Shown piece after piece: positions 5,698 to 8,107 of a stretch of 8,107 bases of DNA. Made by a program: the position numbers and the translations under genes. Under the pieces are notes generated by a model. It worked only from the letters and a program-made list of their open reading frames with translations. It was not told the origin of the DNA and searched no databases. Source of the stretch: Thermoanaerobaculia bacterium (GTDB lineage: Bacteria > Acidobacteriota > Thermoanaerobaculia > Multivoradales > UBA5704); NCBI GenBank assembly GCA_025937035.1, contig JAICSG010000152.1, forward strand, positions 1 to 8,107, read 5' to 3'. Each line of letters begins with the position of its first letter. The first letter of the stretch is position 1.

Positions 5698-5707
5698 ATA
5701 GATCTAT
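5698..5707. promoter_or_regulatory. 10-bp perfect palindrome ATAGATCTAT
   Basis: ATAGATCTAT is a perfect dyad, centred 22 bp (about two helical turns) from the centre of the 18-bp palindrome at 5672-5689. It lies in a locally AT-rich stretch between that palindrome and the hairpin downstream of the M13 gene. It could be an accessory operator, but a 10-bp palindrome can arise by chance. Confidence 0.22.
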
Positions 5708-5727
5708 CAGATTTTGGATTCCCGGTC

Positions 5728-5772
5728 CCCCTCTCTCCCGGCCCGTGGGAGAGAGGGGCTGGGGAGTGAGGG
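5728..5772 (-). repeat. Extragenic palindromic repeat, copy 1, just after the M13 gene stop
   Basis: The stem is 12 bp and perfect (5728-5739 with 5747-5758), with a 7-base loop, starting 15 bases past the stop codon. On the minus strand it begins CCCTCACTCCCCAGCCCC, closely matching the second copy at 7950-8007 read on the plus strand. No U-tract follows, so any role is probably 3'-end protection or partial termination. Similar CCCTC...GGGAG elements are common between genes of GC-rich genomes. Confidence 0.6.
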
Positions 5773-5773
5773 T

Positions 5774-7846
5774 TTACCAGACGCGGCAGGCGTTTTCGTG
5801 CACCATCGGCGCGCCGGCCGGGCAGTCGAAGGCCTGCCGGAACTCCGGCATGTTGACCATCACGCCGTTGACGCGGTAGCGGCCCGGGGAGTGGGGGTCG
5901 GTCTGGGCGCGGACCTTTTCGTTCTCCGGGGTGGAGGTCTCACACCAGATCTGGCCCCAGGCCAGGAAGAAGCGCTGCTCGGGGGTGAAGCCGTCGCGCG
6001 GCTCCGGCTTCTTGCCCTTGAGGGTGTCCTGGAGCGCCATGTAGGCGATGCGCACGCCGCCGTTGTCGGCGGTGTTCTCGCCCAGGGTGAGCTTGCCGTT
6101 GAGGTGCACGCCCCCGGCCACCGTGAATCCCGAGTACTCGTCGGCCAGGCAGGCGGCGCGCTTCTCGAACTCCTTGGCGTCCTCCGCCGTCCACCAGTCG
6201 GTCAGGTTCCCCCTGGCGTCGAATTTCCGGCCCTGGTCGTCGAAGCCGTGGGTCAGCTCGTGGCCGATGGCGGCCCCCACGGCGCCGAAGTTCACGGCGT
6301 CGTCCATGGTGTTGTCGAAGAACGGCGGCTGCAGGATCCCGGCCGGGACGTTGACGTTGTTCTCGAACGGGTTGTAGTTGGCGTTCACCGTGGGCGGGGT
6401 CATCCGCCACTCCGAGGGGTCCACCTTGCGGCCGATCCTGGCCCGCTGGCGCGCCGCCTCGAAGGCGTCCGCCCGCTCGGCGTTGCCGAAGGCGTCGCCG
6501 CGCACGATCCGCAGCCTGGAGTAGTCCCGCCAGCGGTCGGGGTAGCCGATCTTGTTGGCGATGGCGGCGCGCTTCTCCAGCGCCCGTTTCTTGGTGGTCC
6601 CGGTCATCCAGGGGAGGTCGCGGATGTCGCGGTCGAGCGCCGATTCGAGCGCCAGCACCATCTTCAGCGTGCGGGCCTTGCCCTCGGGGCCGAAGGAGGC
6701 CTCCACGTAGCGCTGGCCGAGGGCCTCGCCGAGCTGCCGGTCGGTGTATTCGACGCAGCGCTTCCAGCGCGGGCTCAGCTCCTGGGTCCCGCGCAGGGTC
6801 TTCTCGAAGAAGGCGAAGTTTTCGTTGACGAAGGCCGGGGGCAGGAGCGGCGCCGCGTCATGGATGGCGTGCCACCGGAGGTAGACCTTCCAGTCGTCGA
6901 GGCTCCGCGTCTCGAGGAGCTGGTCGACCCCCTTGAAGAAGTCGGGCCAGCCCACGTTGAGCTGCGTGAAGGGGGGCGCGCCCGAGGCCTTGAAGTAGGC
7001 GCTCCAGTCGAAGTGGGGGGCCAGCGACGCCAGATCCTTCACGGCCATCTTGTGCTTGCGGTTCGCGGGGTCGCGCTGCCGCACGCGGTCGAGGGAGATT
7101 TTGGCCAGGGCGGTCTCGACGTCGAGCACGGTCCGGGCGTCGCGGGCGGCCGTCTCCCGGGGCTCGCCGAGGAGCTCGAGCATCCGCTGGACGTGGCCGG
7201 GGTACTGCTTGCGCACGTCGGCGAACCGCGCCTCGTCGCTCAGGTAGTAATCGCGGTCGGGCAGGGAGATCCCGCCCTGGTCGACCCCCGCCAGGTTGAC
7301 GCTGGCGTTCTCGAAGTCGGGCTGGGAGCCGAAGCGGAAGAGCGCGCCCACGCCGTCCGCATGGAGCTGGGCGAGGGCCGCCGCGATCTCCCCCTTCGAC
7401 TTGAGGGCGTCGATGCGGGCGAGCCGCGGCTTCAGGGGGGCGATCCCCTTGGCCTCGATGGCCGGCTCGTCCATGCAGCTCGCGTAATAGTCGCCGATCT
7501 TCTGATCGATGGGGTCCCGCCTGGCGCCGGGCTTGGCGGCCTTTTCGAGGATGCCGCGGAGCGTGGCCCAGTTGCGCTCCGTGAGCTCGGCGAGGCGCCC
7601 CCAGCGCGAGCGGTCGGGCGGGACGGGGTTCTTGGCGATCCACTGGCCGCAGGCGAACTGGTAGAAGTCCTGGCAGGGCTGGACGGAACGGTCGACGGCC
7701 TTGGCGTCGAAGCGCGGGATGGCCGCCGGCTGGCCGGAGTCGATGGGATCCTGGCCGGCCGGAGCCGCCGGGGCCTGGGCGAAGGCGCTGACGGCGCCCG
7801 CGAGGAGCGCGGCGGTCAGGGCTGTGCTGCGGAAGGTGTGATGCAT
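5774..7846 (-). CDS. Secreted M13-family zinc metallopeptidase (neprilysin/PepO-like)
   Basis: 690 aa, normal length for the family. ATG (7846-7844) is chosen over upstream in-frame starts because it begins a signal peptide (MHHTFRSTALTAALLAGAVS, cleavage near AFAQA at 21-25) and has AGGAGG 4 bases upstream. The 71 upstream residues are non-coding repeat sequence. An endopeptidase of small peptides, expected in the periplasm or outside the cell. N-terminal M13 domain ~51-430 contains CQDFYQFACGQW (58-69). The catalytic domain contains NANYNPFENNVNVPAGILQP (488-507, substrate-binding region) and the zinc motif HELTH (529-533; ligands H529 and H533, catalytic E530). GENTADNGG (589-597) follows, with third ligand E590 and D594. 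H652 and R658 match the neprilysin His711/Arg717 pair in spacing. The protein ends CRVW, typical for the family. Eight Cys (58, 66, 124, 364, 566, 635, 675, 687) imply disulphides. All catalytic residues are present. It is separated from the downstream cluster by 393 bases and is probably its own unit. Confidence 0.96.
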   Translation of the reverse strand: MHHTFRSTALTAALLAGAVSAFAQAPAAPAGQDPIDSGQPAAIPRFDAKAVDRSVQPCQDFYQFACGQWIAKNPVPPDRSRWGRLAELTERNWATLRGILEKAAKPGARRDPIDQKIGDYYASCMDEPAIEAKGIAPLKPRLARIDALKSKGEIAAALAQLHADGVGALFRFGSQPDFENASVNLAGVDQGGISLPDRDYYLSDEARFADVRKQYPGHVQRMLELLGEPRETAARDARTVLDVETALAKISLDRVRQRDPANRKHKMAVKDLASLAPHFDWSAYFKASGAPPFTQLNVGWPDFFKGVDQLLETRSLDDWKVYLRWHAIHDAAPLLPPAFVNENFAFFEKTLRGTQELSPRWKRCVEYTDRQLGEALGQRYVEASFGPEGKARTLKMVLALESALDRDIRDLPWMTGTTKKRALEKRAAIANKIGYPDRWRDYSRLRIVRGDAFGNAERADAFEAARQRARIGRKVDPSEWRMTPPTVNANYNPFENNVNVPAGILQPPFFDNTMDDAVNFGAVGAAIGHELTHGFDDQGRKFDARGNLTDWWTAEDAKEFEKRAACLADEYSGFTVAGGVHLNGKLTLGENTADNGGVRIAYMALQDTLKGKKPEPRDGFTPEQRFFLAWGQIWCETSTPENEKVRAQTDPHSPGRYRVNGVMVNMPEFRQAFDCPAGAPMVHENACRVW

Positions 7847-7869
7847 GGGGCCTCCTCTCGGAGGATGGT

Positions 7870-7897
7870 CATATATGAAAGATGGGCGCGCGGGCAA
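7870..7897 (-). promoter_or_regulatory. Possible sigma-70-type promoter of the M13 peptidase gene
   Basis: The minus strand has TTGCCC (7897-7892), a 16-base spacer and TATATG (7875-7870). Each hexamer matches four of six consensus bases. The start would fall near 7863, just ahead of the AGGAGG (7850-7855). The site lies in the only AT-rich patch before the gene, but neither hexamer is strong. Confidence 0.3.
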
Positions 7898-7949
7898 TAT
7901 CCCGGGGCGATCTACTGCTCCCGGGGCGTTGTGCTCCCCGGTCCGTTGG

Positions 7950-8007
7950 CCCTCATCACCCCGGCCCTCTTCTCCCGGCCTCCCCCCCACCTGACGGGAG
8001 AAGAGGG
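7950..8007 (+). repeat. Extragenic palindromic repeat, copy 2, upstream of the M13 gene
   Basis: The stem is 13 bp and perfect (7965-7977 with 7995-8007), with a 17-base loop that contains a C-run (7982-7988). The leader CCCTCATCACCCCGGCCC matches the leader of the copy at 5728-5772. The two copies stand in opposite orientation and flank the peptidase gene and its promoter. Confidence 0.55.
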
Positions 8008-8030
8008 GGGCCTGTCCGCGCGAGGCTGTC

Positions 8031-8091
8031 GTAGGGGCGGGGCTTGTCCCCGTCCGCAACGTTGCCGGGCGGGGCCAAACCCCGCCCCAAC
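8031..8091. repeat. 61-base GC-rich palindrome (second extragenic repeat type)
   Basis: Arms 8031-8056 and 8066-8091 pair at about 22 of 26 positions around CAACGTTGC. The pattern GTAGGGGCGGGG...CCCCGCCCCAAC is of the kind scattered between genes in many GC-rich bacteria, and its sequence is unrelated to the two hairpins above. No gene was found in 7847-8107; this element, copy 2 and the candidate promoter are what it holds. Confidence 0.55.
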
Positions 8092-8107
8092 CACAGCAAC
8101 CCCCGGC

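Larger units (their letters stand above)
5381..5773. other. 393-base regulatory intergenic region with locally lower GC
   Basis: No credible gene. From the peptidase side it holds the hairpin repeat, two palindromes, the 10-bp array, the A/T-tract inverted repeat, the sigma-54 promoter and a ~90-base leader. The leader contains GGTCCC/GGGACC arms (5423-5428 and 5452-5457) and a run of seven G (5437-5443 on plus). The stretch ~5541-5720 is visibly richer in A and T than any coding part of the window, as expected of control DNA. Confidence 0.6.

Noticed and set aside
5488..5769. A 93-codon plus-strand open frame in the intergenic region
   Set aside because: It lacks a ribosome site and is made of the promoter, the 10-bp array and the hairpin repeat. 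The ending (PLSPGPWERGAGE) is a typical mistranslation of this extragenic repeat.
7847..8094. N-terminal extension of the M13 gene upstream to 8059, and a 60-codon frame at 7912-8094
   Set aside because: Both translate extragenic palindromes. The signal peptide and AGGAGG site place the peptidase start at 7846.
1..8107. tRNA, rRNA, riboswitch, insertion sequence or phage genes
   Set aside because: No cloverleaf, rRNA-like conserved stretch, transposase motif or phage protein was seen on either strand.

Overview
This is a very GC-rich bacterial window in which every gene I can support lies on the minus strand, so it is transcribed from the high-coordinate end to the low. The host looks like a Gram-negative with an outer membrane: it has an outer-membrane secretin and signal-peptide exported proteins. 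GC-rich extragenic palindromes and a secreted M13 peptidase would suit Acidobacteriota, Myxococcota/Desulfobacterota-like or similar high-GC lineages. I cannot fix the phylum from the sequence alone.

Layout, in the direction of transcription. (1) 8107-7847 is non-coding and carries two GC-rich palindromic elements plus the presumed promoter and Shine-Dalgarno of the next gene. (2) 7846-5774 encodes a complete exported M13 (neprilysin/PepO-type) zinc metallopeptidase, followed by a 12-bp stem-loop. (3) 5773-5381 is a 393-base intergenic region that appears to be a dense control region. It holds two palindromes, an array of ATGTCGG-like units at 10-bp spacing, an A/T-tract hairpin and a near-consensus sigma-54 (-24/-12) promoter. 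(4) 5380-1 is a five-gene cluster for a type IV pilus / type II secretion-like machine: a 93-aa small membrane protein, a 761-aa secretin with an unusually long C-terminal tail, a 147-aa bitopic protein, a GspE/PilB-family ATPase, and a GspL/PilM-like assembly protein cut by the window edge.

The last four genes are linked by 4-base start/stop overlaps (ATGA, TTGA, ATGA), so they are almost certainly co-transcribed and translationally coupled. The first small gene is separated from the secretin by about 117 bases containing a strong GC hairpin. This arrangement would allow the small protein to be made in excess over the machine.

The most interesting point is the combination in (3) and (4). 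A promoter architecture resembling RpoN/PilR control of major pilins drives a small protein in the pilin position. Its N-terminus resembles a type IV pilin helix (FTIFFLLVVV) but lacks the Gly at -1 and Glu at +5 needed for normal prepilin processing and assembly. With the 147-aa protein of unknown family and the ~300-residue secretin extension, this suggests a divergent secretin-based envelope machine. The inner-membrane platform protein, prepilin peptidase and any true pilins would lie beyond coordinate 1 or elsewhere.
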